In this document: one piece after another, positions 28,895 to 36,415 of the stretch | Layout: every line of letters starts with the position of its first letter | How positions within the stretch are numbered: the first letter of the stretch is position 1 | Virus record (IMG/VR): IMGVR_UViG_3300044639_004012 | Span: 1-37,334 of that record | DNA: 37,334 nt | Direction: 5' to 3' (one strand) | DNA from: a virus | Notes under the pieces: generated by a model | Told to the model about the DNA's origin: nothing | Database searches by the model: none | What the model saw: the letters and a program-made list of their open reading frames with translations, nothing else | Made by a program: the position numbers and the translations under genes

Positions 28895-30658
28895 ATGACG
28901 AAAGAACAACTAATTATTGAATATACAAAATGCATGAGGAACACTCCGTATGCATTAAAAACTTATTTACAAACTTACGATAACACGGTATCTAAGTACG
29001 TTCCTTTAGATTTATTTCCTGACCAAGTAAGATTGATTGAAGATTATGATGCTCATAATGAAAATATTGCCCTAAAATACAGACAAGCAGGTGTTTCTAC
29101 CGTGACAGCAGCTTGGGCTTCAAAAAAATTAGTTTTCGCAAAAAAACAAAAACCTGAAAAAATTCTAATAATTGCCAATAAACTTGACACTTCCGTCGAG
29201 ATGGCTAACAAAATAAGGTCGTTCACGGAACAATGGCCTGAGTGGGTTGGTATCGGGTTTTCTGCAGAAAAAAACTCACAAAGACATTTCAAACTTTCAA
29301 ATGATTGTGAAGTAAAGGCAGTTGCTACATCTAAAGATGCCTTACGTGGTTACACACCTACAATATTAATTTTTGATGAAGCAGCGTTCATTGAGGCGGA
29401 CAATGATTTTTGGTCTGCATGTATGGCCTCACTTTCTACAGGTGGTAAAGTTATAGTTGTTTCAACACCAAACGGATATGACCCAATCTATTATGAAATT
29501 TATGACCAAGCACTCAGAGGAATGAATGAGTTCAAAATTTCAGAAATGTTTTGGTATCGAGACCCGAGATATACAAAAGACCTTTATGTTGTAAAAACAA
29601 ACGACTTAGTTCATTTTCTTCTCAATAGAGAAGACTACGCCAAAGATGTAGTTATTGACCTTTCAATAGAAAATCCATATGAGAGAGACCATTCAATTAC
29701 AACAGATTACATAAACAAGGGTTATAAACCATGTTCTGCGTGGTTCGAAGGAATGGTCAAAAAACTAAAATTTGACCGAAGAAAAGTTGCCCAAGAATTG
29801 GAGTGTAATTTTTTGGGTTCAGGTGATAATGTTTTTGAGTCTGAATTGATGCAAAATATTGCAAAAAACAGTCTCCGAGAGCCACAAGCTAAATTGATGG
29901 GAAGTTCTCTTTGGATTTTCAAAGAACCTGAAAATAATCATAAGTACGTAATGGGTGTTGACGTTTCAAGAGGTGATTCTGAGGATTTTTCATGTATAGA
30001 AATTATTGACTTTGATACCAAAGAACAAGTATTAGAATATGTAGGTAAAATCCCTCCAGATGTACTTGCGGAGATTGCTTACAAATGGGGTACAATGTAC
30101 AGAGCTTACTGTGTTATTGATATAACTGGTGGAATGGGAATTTCTACTGCCCGAAAAATGCAAGAATTAAACTATGAGGGAGGTTTATATGTTGACAATA
30201 TAGACCCAAATAAAAAATGGAAATGGGACCCAAAAGCTAATGAAAAAATACCTGGTATAAATTTTAATTCCAAAAGGGTTCAGATAATTGCATCTCTTGA
30301 AGAGGCAGTAAGACATGATTTTAAAATCTATTCCAATCGTTTATATAACGAAATGAATACCTTTATTTTTATAAACGGTAGGCCTGACCATCAAAAGGGA
30401 CACCATGATGATTGTATAATGGCCATATCTATGGCGATATATGTTGCAGAGAAATCATTTCAATCATTACAAAAAGTTGTCAACCACACTAAAGCAATGC
30501 TAAATTCATGGACCTCAACCGTAAACGAAAATAAAAACACCTCAGATTATTTTAATCCTATGGTTCCTCAGTCTAATCGTAATTCAGGTATATATCCAAC
30601 AAACGGTCCAACTAAGGCCGATTATCAAAAATATGGGTGGTTATTTGGGACCAAATAA
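28895..30658 (+). CDS. terL: terminase large subunit (T4 gp17-like)
   Basis: The 587-residue protein is the packaging motor ATPase-nuclease. The ATPase has the phosphate-binding loop KYRQAGVST (61-69), which lacks the classical GK(S/T) lysine position, Walker B ILIFDEAAFI (about 153-162) and the coupling motif VVSTPNG. The C-terminal RNase H-like nuclease has MGVDVSRGDSEDFSC, then CVIDITGGMG and HDDCIMAISMAIYV with the expected acidic residues. The ATG at 28895 lies 6 nt after the preceding stop. It packs DNA into proheads through the portal encoded next. Confidence 0.95.
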   Translation: MTKEQLIIEYTKCMRNTPYALKTYLQTYDNTVSKYVPLDLFPDQVRLIEDYDAHNENIALKYRQAGVSTVTAAWASKKLVFAKKQKPEKILIIANKLDTSVEMANKIRSFTEQWPEWVGIGFSAEKNSQRHFKLSNDCEVKAVATSKDALRGYTPTILIFDEAAFIEADNDFWSACMASLSTGGKVIVVSTPNGYDPIYYEIYDQALRGMNEFKISEMFWYRDPRYTKDLYVVKTNDLVHFLLNREDYAKDVVIDLSIENPYERDHSITTDYINKGYKPCSAWFEGMVKKLKFDRRKVAQELECNFLGSGDNVFESELMQNIAKNSLREPQAKLMGSSLWIFKEPENNHKYVMGVDVSRGDSEDFSCIEIIDFDTKEQVLEYVGKIPPDVLAEIAYKWGTMYRAYCVIDITGGMGISTARKMQELNYEGGLYVDNIDPNKKWKWDPKANEKIPGINFNSKRVQIIASLEEAVRHDFKIYSNRLYNEMNTFIFINGRPDHQKGHHDDCIMAISMAIYVAEKSFQSLQKVVNHTKAMLNSWTSTVNENKNTSDYFNPMVPQSNRNSGIYPTNGPTKADYQKYGWLFGTK

Positions 30659-30659
30659 C

Positions 30660-30666
30660 TATTTAT
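30660..30666 (+). promoter_or_regulatory. TATTTAT motif, 29 nt before portal ATG
   Basis: TATTTAT begins within 2 nt of the terminase stop and is the only promoter-like signal before the portal gene. Confidence 0.4.
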
Positions 30667-30695
30667 ATTATTGATTAGACAAGTAAAATTAAAAA

Positions 30696-32528
30696 ATGAG
30701 TGAACAGAATTTAACGATTTGGCAAAGGTTATCCAAAACCTTTGGACCCAATTCTTTGTTAGGTCAAGATTATCCCACATATAAGTTTGACAAAAAAGTA
30801 TTATTACGTACAACTGACAGAACTGAATATGAGAGGGAAAAGTTACAAGCACAACAAAGTTTTTATTTAGCAAATCAGTGGGCTAAAGTTGAAAACAATC
30901 TATACTCTCAGGCCATTTATTATGAACCATCAAGGTTATCGGCACAATATGATTATGAGTCAATGGAATACACGCCTGAAATTTCCGCAGCTTTGGACAT
31001 TTATGCTGAGGAATCAACAACAACTAATGAAGATGGATTTATTTTGCAAATTTACTCGGAATCTAAAAGAATCAAATCAGTTTTAGCTGACCTTTTCAAC
31101 AATACTTTAGATATAAACACAAATCTACCCATGTGGACAAGAAACACTTGTAAGTATGGTGATAACTTCGTTTATCTTAAATTGGACCCTGAAAAAGGAA
31201 TTGTTGGTTGTCAACAATTACCTACAATCGAAATCGAAAGAAGAGAAGTGGGAACATCACAGAAAATTACAGTTGAACCTGATAAGCCTGAAGATAGAAA
31301 AGCACTTCACTTTGATTGGAAAAATAAAAACATGACATTCCAATCATGGGAAATTGCACATTTTAGATTATTAGGTGATGACAGGAGGTTACCTTACGGT
31401 ACTTCAATGTTAGAAAAAGCAAGAAGAATTTGGAAACAATTATTATTATCTGAAGATGCGATGTTGATTTATCGTACTTCTAGAGCACCTGAAAGAAGAA
31501 TTTTCAAAGTTTTCGTCGGAAACATGAACGATGATGATGTTGAAGCATATGTACAGCGTGTTGCCAACAAATTCAAGAGGGAACAAATAGTAGATAGTAA
31601 AACGGGTCAAGTTGATATGAGATTTAATCAGATGGCGGTAGACCAAGATTATTTCGTTCCTGTCAGAGACCCAGCAGCACCGAGTCCAATTGACACACTT
31701 CCTGGTGCACAAAATTTATCAGAAATTGCTGATATTGAATATATTCAGAAAAAATTACTAACAGCTCTTAGAGTTCCTAAAGCATTTTTAGGATTTGAGG
31801 AGGTGGTAGGTGATGGTAAAAACCTTTCCTTACAAGACATCAGGTTTGCCAGAACAATCAATAGGATTCAAAAAAGTATGCTACAGGAATTAAATAAAAT
31901 TGCAATTGTACATTTATTCCTTTTAGGCTTTGAAGATGAACTTGAGAATTTTACTTTAGGTCTTACAAATCCCTCTACTCAAGCCGACCTACTCAAAATT
32001 GATGTTTGGAAAGAAAAGGTCACACTATATAAAGATATGGTATCTGACCCAGGAGGTGGAATATCTGCAACATCTACAACCTGGGCTAAAAAACATATTT
32101 TTGGTTGGTCAGATGATGAAGTCAAATTGGATTTACAACAACAAAGATTAGAAAGAGCTGTGGGTGAAGAATTGAAAGCAACACCAACGGTAATAACAAA
32201 AACAGGAATATTTGATAATTTAGACAAACTATATGGGTCAACCACTGGAGGAACTACAACACAATCAGCACCTGAAACAGGAGGATTTGAACCCTCAGGT
32301 GCGGAAACAATGGCACCACCGCCCCCAGAACAACCAGCACCTGAAGCTCCAGCAGCACCTGGAGCAACTCCTGAGGGAGGTGAAGTTACACCAGAATCCA
32401 AAACTAAAGAATTAAATATTTTAGTTGAAAATAACTTTATTGAAGGTCCAACAAACATAGATTTATCACATGGACAAAATTCTTTGGGTGAAATTACAAA
32501 GGAGTTAAACAAGTTACTAAATTCATAA
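30696..32528 (+). CDS. portal protein (T4 gp20-like)
   Basis: The 610-residue protein contains the most conserved T4 portal block: YRTSRAPERRIFKVFVGNMN (about 260-280), then QMAVDQDYFVPVRDPAAP and TLPGAQNLSEIADIEYIQKK, then LLTALRVPKAFLGFEE. The C-terminal 100 residues carry a Pro/Glu-rich tail (PPPEQPAPEAPAAPGATPEG), an extension relative to T4 gp20. The portal forms the dodecameric ring at one capsid vertex through which terminase pumps DNA. It lies between terminase and assembly genes, as expected. Confidence 0.95.
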   Translation: MSEQNLTIWQRLSKTFGPNSLLGQDYPTYKFDKKVLLRTTDRTEYEREKLQAQQSFYLANQWAKVENNLYSQAIYYEPSRLSAQYDYESMEYTPEISAALDIYAEESTTTNEDGFILQIYSESKRIKSVLADLFNNTLDINTNLPMWTRNTCKYGDNFVYLKLDPEKGIVGCQQLPTIEIERREVGTSQKITVEPDKPEDRKALHFDWKNKNMTFQSWEIAHFRLLGDDRRLPYGTSMLEKARRIWKQLLLSEDAMLIYRTSRAPERRIFKVFVGNMNDDDVEAYVQRVANKFKREQIVDSKTGQVDMRFNQMAVDQDYFVPVRDPAAPSPIDTLPGAQNLSEIADIEYIQKKLLTALRVPKAFLGFEEVVGDGKNLSLQDIRFARTINRIQKSMLQELNKIAIVHLFLLGFEDELENFTLGLTNPSTQADLLKIDVWKEKVTLYKDMVSDPGGGISATSTTWAKKHIFGWSDDEVKLDLQQQRLERAVGEELKATPTVITKTGIFDNLDKLYGSTTGGTTTQSAPETGGFEPSGAETMAPPPPEQPAPEAPAAPGATPEGGEVTPESKTKELNILVENNFIEGPTNIDLSHGQNSLGEITKELNKLLNS

Positions 32529-32535
32529 TATTTAT
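32528..32535 (+). promoter_or_regulatory. ATATTTAT motif, 16 nt before ATG 32552
   Basis: ATATTTAT immediately overlaps the portal stop codon. Confidence 0.45.
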
Positions 32536-32551
32536 TTGTAAATCCACAGTA

Positions 32552-33250
32552 ATGACATTCGGACAGATAAAAACCGCCATAGAAAACCATCTTATTGAAT
32601 CTTATAAAAATGAAAAAGATTTTAAGAAAAGTATCAATGAATTCAGGTCTAACATATTGAATAATAAATCAATATCTAAACTTTACTCTATTTACGACCA
32701 ATTGTCTACAAATCAAGGTCTGAATGAAAGCGACGCTAAAGATTTTTTAGAAGAGGGTTTGTCTGTAATCAATAGAATCTTACCTACAATAAAATTACCC
32801 AAACTTGCTAAGGAAAATACAAATAACAATTATAAAAACATAGACACTTTAGTTTATACGAATAATTTAAATTTGTCTGAACGTGTAAATGCGAAAAAAG
32901 AAATTATCCAAATTCTAAAATCGAAAAAAGAAAATTTAAAAGAGTCTATAAAGATACCTGTGTCTAGTATGGTCAAAATTGCGAATCAGACATTAGAAAA
33001 TTACATCACAAACATGGATGAGGATTCTAAAAAAATTTTCATGAACGTCGTGAAAACAGATAGTAAAAACTTGATAGAAGATTATCAAAATTTGAAAGAC
33101 TCCACAATAAATAAATTGAAAACAATTCTCACAAATGAATCTGAGGAAGAATTAAAATTCAAAATTGAAGAAACTATAGAAAAAATTCAAACTCAGGACT
33201 TTAATCAGATGAACTATGTGAAATTGATGAGTTTGGAAAAAAATTTATAA
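32552..33250 (+). CDS. conserved helical phage protein between portal and protease
   Basis: The 232-residue protein is predicted to be all helical (FGQIKTAIENHLIESYKNEK, KLYSIYDQLSTNQGLNESDA, and many Lys/Glu heptads). Its position between portal and prohead protease is that of the small core proteins of T4 (gp67/gp68), but it is larger and no similarity is visible to me. It may be a prohead core component. Its 3' end overlaps the opposite-strand bS21 gene by 6 nt. Confidence 0.65.
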   Translation: MTFGQIKTAIENHLIESYKNEKDFKKSINEFRSNILNNKSISKLYSIYDQLSTNQGLNESDAKDFLEEGLSVINRILPTIKLPKLAKENTNNNYKNIDTLVYTNNLNLSERVNAKKEIIQILKSKKENLKESIKIPVSSMVKIANQTLENYITNMDEDSKKIFMNVVKTDSKNLIEDYQNLKDSTINKLKTILTNESEEELKFKIEETIEKIQTQDFNQMNYVKLMSLEKNL

Positions 33251-33433
33251 ATTATTTTTTTTTCTCTGAGTGTATTTTGCTTTCAGTAATGCTTTTCTTT
33301 TAGTAACGGACTTTTTCTCAAATTCTTTCTTTTCAAGTAATTTTTGATTCTGTTTTGTCTTTATTACCTTGGATTTCAAAACTTTCAAAGCTTTCTCTAA
33401 ATTTTCCGATTTGGTTATTTCAATAATCAACAT
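33245..33433 (-). CDS. rpsU: ribosomal protein bS21
   Basis: The 62-residue protein has the bS21 pattern: LIIEITKSENLEKALKVLKS at the N-terminus, KLLEKKEFEKKSVTKRK in the middle and a basic ALLKAKYTQRKKNNL end. It is full length (about 60-70 residues). bS21 sits near the 16S 3' end and influences initiation; in Bacteroidota it helps sequester the anti-Shine-Dalgarno sequence. Phage bS21 genes are known, but here the gene is a lone minus-strand gene inside the head-assembly block, with a TATTTAT motif. No Shine-Dalgarno is seen before it. Confidence 0.88.
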   Translation of the reverse strand: MLIIEITKSENLEKALKVLKSKVIKTKQNQKLLEKKEFEKKSVTKRKALLKAKYTQRKKNNL

Positions 33434-33452
33434 ATTTTATATATATTGTGTT

Positions 33453-33484
33453 TTTGACAATAAATAACTTTATGGTTACTTTTG
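33453..33484 (+). promoter_or_regulatory. Bacteroidota-type promoter for the 33516 gene
   Basis: TTTG (33453-33456), 20 nt, TACTTTTG (33477-33484), a full consensus match. The start codon is 31 nt downstream. A TATTTAT for the divergent bS21 gene lies in its spacer. Confidence 0.7.
33460..33466 (-). promoter_or_regulatory. TATTTAT motif, 26 nt before bS21 ATG
   Basis: Minus-strand TTATTTATTG inside the spacer of the opposite host-type promoter. Confidence 0.45.
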
Positions 33485-33515
33485 TATCAAAATAAACTAT
33501 GAAATATGAAAATGA

Positions 33516-33944
33516 ATGAAAAAAGGAAAAAGTGTAAAATTAAATTTATTTACACCAATTAAATCGGTATACGGAACAGTAGATTCAAAAAATTTGAAAT
33601 CAATTTACATAAATATTCAATCTTGGGTTTGTCCCAAAATTGAATATGATAATTGGAACAGAGTTGTTTGTAATTTAAACCGTGAAATAAAACATTCTGT
33701 ATACAATTCAATATCACAAGAAATTTTTTTAGAAAAAAATATTGTTGATTTAGATTTGAGAACCAGTGGTATAAACAAAGGAAAAAAATCTTTTTTTAAT
33801 TTAGAAGTAAATTTATTCGTTACACAGGACTACGAATTCAAGTCACCAATTTTAAAAGAAGGTATCAAAAAAATTGTAAAAAATATTTACACAAATAATA
33901 TTTCCAACAACAAATATTTTGATTTTTCGAAATCAAAAAATTAA
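33516..33944 (+). CDS. hypothetical protein in the head-assembly block
   Basis: The 142-residue protein begins MKKGKSVKLNLFTPIKSVYG and includes SIYINIQSWVCPKIEYDNWN and VDLDLRTSGINKGKKSFFNL. It looks like an alternating beta-rich protein with a C-terminal helix. No signal or membrane segment is seen. A preceding six-codon frame at 33499 may be a short upstream open frame. It is transcribed from a host-type promoter rather than the phage motif, so it may be expressed earlier than its neighbours. Family not recognised. Confidence 0.7.
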   Translation: MKKGKSVKLNLFTPIKSVYGTVDSKNLKSIYINIQSWVCPKIEYDNWNRVVCNLNREIKHSVYNSISQEIFLEKNIVDLDLRTSGINKGKKSFFNLEVNLFVTQDYEFKSPILKEGIKKIVKNIYTNNISNNKYFDFSKSKN

Positions 33945-33958
33945 ACAATACTAGCAAT

Positions 33959-33966
33959 ATATTTAT
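33959..33966 (+). promoter_or_regulatory. ATATTTAT motif, 15 nt before protease ATG
   Basis: ATATTTAT followed by CTTTTAAAAGGAAGA-ATG. The AGGA there is one of the very few Shine-Dalgarno-like sequences in the window. Confidence 0.5.
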
Positions 33967-33981
33967 CTTTTAAAAGGAAGA

Positions 33982-34695
33982 ATGAAACAACTCAGAATTT
34001 TAGAAGCACATGAAACGGGGCACGGCATTTTGATTGAGATGGATGCTGGTTATGTTTCGCCGCGAGATGAACATAATGCTAATATGTTAAAAGAAGCAAA
34101 AAATTTAGATTATAGAAATCCTTTTGAATTTTATGCTGTACTTCAGAAATACGATACTCCGAATAGAAACGGAAGATTTTATCCTGAAAAAATATTGAAA
34201 AGAGAAGCCGACAGATATAGAAAAATAATTGAGAAAGGTTTATCTACTTCTGAATTGAATCATCCTGAATCTTCACTTATAGATTTAGATAGGGTTTCAC
34301 ATTTAATTACTGATGTTTGGTGGGATAAAAATATTTTGATGGGAAAATTAAAATTATTAACTACTCCAGGTTTTCATGAAAGAGGGATTGTTTCAAGTAA
34401 AGGTGATGTTGCGGCAAATTTAATGAGACAGGGTGTGACTATGGGGGTATCGTCGAGAGGGGTTGGTTCTCTAAAGAAAGTAGGAGAAAGAAATGAAGTT
34501 CAAGATGATTTTGAATTGATTTGTTTTGATTTGGTATCTTCTCCCTCTACACCAGGTGCTTACTTGTTCTCCGATGTAAATGACAGACATAAGTATGAAG
34601 AAAACCTCGAAGAAGAAAAAAAGGTAAAATCAGACCCTACCACAAACAAATCGCTTGATTTGATGAAAAAATTATCCGATTATTTAGGAAAATAA
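33982..34695 (+). CDS. prohead protease (T4 gp21-like, S80 family)
   Basis: The 237-residue protein has the S80 catalytic features. STSELNHPESS (about 92-102) holds the catalytic His, and VTMGVSSRGVGSL (about 150-162) holds the catalytic Ser. FDLVSSPSTPGA is also conserved. The protease removes scaffold and processes capsid proteins during maturation. The C-terminal 40 residues are Lys/Glu-rich. Its position after the portal and before the scaffold-like gene is that of T4 gp21. Confidence 0.9.
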   Translation: MKQLRILEAHETGHGILIEMDAGYVSPRDEHNANMLKEAKNLDYRNPFEFYAVLQKYDTPNRNGRFYPEKILKREADRYRKIIEKGLSTSELNHPESSLIDLDRVSHLITDVWWDKNILMGKLKLLTTPGFHERGIVSSKGDVAANLMRQGVTMGVSSRGVGSLKKVGERNEVQDDFELICFDLVSSPSTPGAYLFSDVNDRHKYEENLEEEKKVKSDPTTNKSLDLMKKLSDYLGK

Positions 34696-34702
34696 TTTAA
34701 CC

Positions 34703-34915
34703 ATGGATGAAAAGTATTTTGTAGCAAAAATTCAATATGAATTGCCTGATGAAGCAACAGGAAAAATTAAAAAAATCAGAGAAGAAAAATTAGTAAAAGG
34801 TTTTTCAGTTACTGATGTTGAGGCCAAGGTAACCAAAAGATATCAATCTTTTTCGTATGATTGGCGGATAACCTCTGTTTCAGAAAGTAAAATTGATGAA
34901 GTTATAGAAAAATAA
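34703..34915 (+). CDS. DUF4494-like small protein
   Basis: The 70-residue protein has the pattern of DUF4494, a Bacteroidota and phage family: YFVAKIQYELPDEATGKIKK, then LVKGFSVTDVEAKVTKRYQS and a final YDWRITSVSES strand. It starts 7 nt after the protease gene and is followed by a terminator. Function unknown. It shares the beta-beta-alpha-beta outline of the next four genes. Confidence 0.7.
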   Translation: MDEKYFVAKIQYELPDEATGKIKKIREEKLVKGFSVTDVEAKVTKRYQSFSYDWRITSVSESKIDEVIEK

Positions 34916-34943
34916 AAGTGGTCAAACGACCACTTTTTTTTTT
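34914..34943 (+). terminator. terminator after the protease/DUF4494 transcript
   Basis: AAAAGTGGTC (34914-34923) pairs with GACCACTTTT (34928-34937) around AAAC, followed by a T run to 34943. The next ATATTTAT starts 4 nt later. Confidence 0.9.
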
Positions 34944-34947
34944 GGTG

Positions 34948-34955
34948 ATATTTAT
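34948..34955 (+). promoter_or_regulatory. ATATTTAT motif, 5 nt before ATG 34961
   Basis: ATATTTAT-TGGTT-ATG, directly after the terminator. It supports ATG 34961 over the in-frame TTG at 34955. Confidence 0.5.
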
Positions 34956-34960
34956 TGGTT

Positions 34961-35284
34961 ATGGTAAAAAGAATTGTTGCATCAGGTAATATTGAAGGTA
35001 CTGATTATGATTATTTATATAACACAAACAACTTTTCTTACTTTTTGCAATATTTGGACACTTACAGACCGTATGAGTTGAATTTTGCTGGATTATCAGA
35101 ATTTCAAGATACTGGTGTTGAAACAAATGTTGTTTTTGACGTGGTTTTTAAAAACATAGAAGGTGTTAGTGTAAACGCAGTTGTCTTGGGTTCGGATTAT
35201 AAAGATGTATTTAATTACGTGTCACAAAATTTGGGTAAAGTAATAAAAATAAGTAAATCAAATTTACAACTTACAAATATATAA
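34961..35284 (+). CDS. small repeated-domain protein 1 of 4
   Basis: The 107-residue protein starts at ATG 34961. It contains VVFDVVFKNIEGVSVNAVVL followed by GSDYKDVFNYVSQNLGKVIK and an ending strand. Two beta strands, a helix and a strand would fit. An N-terminal half of similar shape (SYFLQYLDTYRPYELNFAGL) is less clear. It resembles the next three small genes in layout, though identity is low. Function unknown; the location in the head block suggests a virion or assembly role. Confidence 0.6.
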   Translation: MVKRIVASGNIEGTDYDYLYNTNNFSYFLQYLDTYRPYELNFAGLSEFQDTGVETNVVFDVVFKNIEGVSVNAVVLGSDYKDVFNYVSQNLGKVIKISKSNLQLTNI

Positions 35285-35287
35285 GTC

Positions 35288-35695
35288 ATGTTTCAATTAG
35301 CGGAAGGTCCTATAGGAGGTATTGAAGGTGGTGGAGGCAAGGGGTCCACAGGTTATTGGAATGTAATTTTAGAAAATGGAAACACCAACGTTTGGACAAA
35401 TACTAACTCCGAGTTCGATTCAATTAAACAAATTACCCAAATTGAAAGTTATTATAAAGAAAATGGTATTACAATCAGACAAATGAAATTTGTTGATGGT
35501 GAGTACACAATTTGGGAAACTCCAAGAGATGCGAAATTTTATAGAGCAAAAATAAATTCTAATGACCCAAAAATAAAAAATAATTTACTAATAGCAGCAG
35601 AGAATTATGATGCGGCAATAACGGCAGCCCAAACCTTTGGAATTACAAAGTCTATTTCTGATAGGGAATTAATTTTTATGGGTTCAATAAGATAA
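35288..35695 (+). CDS. small repeated-domain protein 2 of 4
   Basis: The 135-residue protein starts 3 nt after the previous stop. It has a Gly-rich beginning (EGPIGGIEGGGGKGSTGYWN) and then a strand-helix-strand unit (NVILENGNTNVWTNTNSEFD, IRQMKFVDGEY). A second unit follows (FYRAKINSNDPKIKNNLLIA, AENYDAAITAAQTFGITKSI). The second unit is closest to DUF4494 in shape. Function unknown. Confidence 0.6.
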   Translation: MFQLAEGPIGGIEGGGGKGSTGYWNVILENGNTNVWTNTNSEFDSIKQITQIESYYKENGITIRQMKFVDGEYTIWETPRDAKFYRAKINSNDPKIKNNLLIAAENYDAAITAAQTFGITKSISDRELIFMGSIR

Positions 35696-35700
35696 TTTTT

Positions 35701-36021
35701 ATGGCAATTTATTTAGTTACAAAATTGGAAAATGGAAAAAGGAATACATTTGTTTGTGAAACAAATAATCTCTCTCCAACCAATTCTATTCCTGGAGAAT
35801 ATTTACAAATAAGTTATCAAAATGTTGATAGTCTTATAAATATGAATACAGAACTTCCAGTTTATATGACAATTTATTTTGATAGTTTCGGAACTAAAAA
35901 AACCTCATACATCTGCGGAAACTCATTCGATAGTGTATTTGATTTTCTTAGACGTAATTATGACGCCTCAGATTTTCAAGTCATAACTAAAACAAATTAC
36001 AGTTGGTACGAAATTAGATAA
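35701..36021 (+). CDS. small repeated-domain protein 3 of 4
   Basis: The 106-residue protein begins AIYLVTKLENGKRNTFVCET, a strand-turn-strand. It later has YMTIYFDSFGTKKTSYICGN, then SFDSVFDFLRRNYDASDFQV and a closing strand. It has two units of the same outline as its neighbours, 5 nt after the previous gene. Function unknown. Confidence 0.6.
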   Translation: MAIYLVTKLENGKRNTFVCETNNLSPTNSIPGEYLQISYQNVDSLINMNTELPVYMTIYFDSFGTKKTSYICGNSFDSVFDFLRRNYDASDFQVITKTNYSWYEIR

Positions 36022-36025
36022 TATT

Positions 36026-36340
36026 ATGGGTAATTATTTAGTAAATTGGACAAATGGAAGTTCTCAAGAGAATTTTTTAGTTATGGCCAATTCTTTTTCT
36101 TCTGCGGCAGACATCGTTTGGGTGAAAAAATCTTTCGAGGGTTCTATACAGTCTCTATATGCAACAAATCTGTCCATAGATAAAGAAATGGGTCGGAATG
36201 TTTATTATGTTGTTATGGGTGATGGTAGTAAATTTTTTATAACTTCAGAGACATGGTTAGATGCGAAGGGTTGGGTATATGAAACCTTGGGTTCAGATGT
36301 TGATACAATAATGTCTTTGGATAGGGTATATGTGTATTAA
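36026..36340 (+). CDS. small repeated-domain protein 4 of 4
   Basis: The 104-residue protein begins GNYLVNWTNGSSQENFLVMA, then SFSSAADIVWVKKSFEGSIQ. A second unit follows: VYYVVMGDGSKFFITSETWL, then DAKGWVYETLGSDVDTIMSL. Each half is a strand-strand-helix-strand unit like those in the three preceding genes. It starts 4 nt after the preceding gene. Function unknown. It is followed by a 75-nt gap containing only the next promoter motif. Confidence 0.6.
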   Translation: MGNYLVNWTNGSSQENFLVMANSFSSAADIVWVKKSFEGSIQSLYATNLSIDKEMGRNVYYVVMGDGSKFFITSETWLDAKGWVYETLGSDVDTIMSLDRVYVY

Positions 36341-36383
36341 ATTTTTTTTATTACTTGAAAATCAACTTTTTTGGTTTTAGGTA

Positions 36384-36391
36384 ATATTTAT
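36384..36391 (+). promoter_or_regulatory. ATATTTAT motif, 24 nt before scaffold ATG
   Basis: ATATTTAT in + orientation in the 36341-36415 gap. Confidence 0.45.
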
Positions 36392-36415
36392 AAGATAAAA
36401 ATTAGATAATTTCTC

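Noticed and set aside
31979-32590. 203-codon minus-strand frame opposite the portal C-terminus
   Set aside because: Antisense of a Pro/Glu-rich tail; low-complexity Gly/Ser/Val composition and no promoter.
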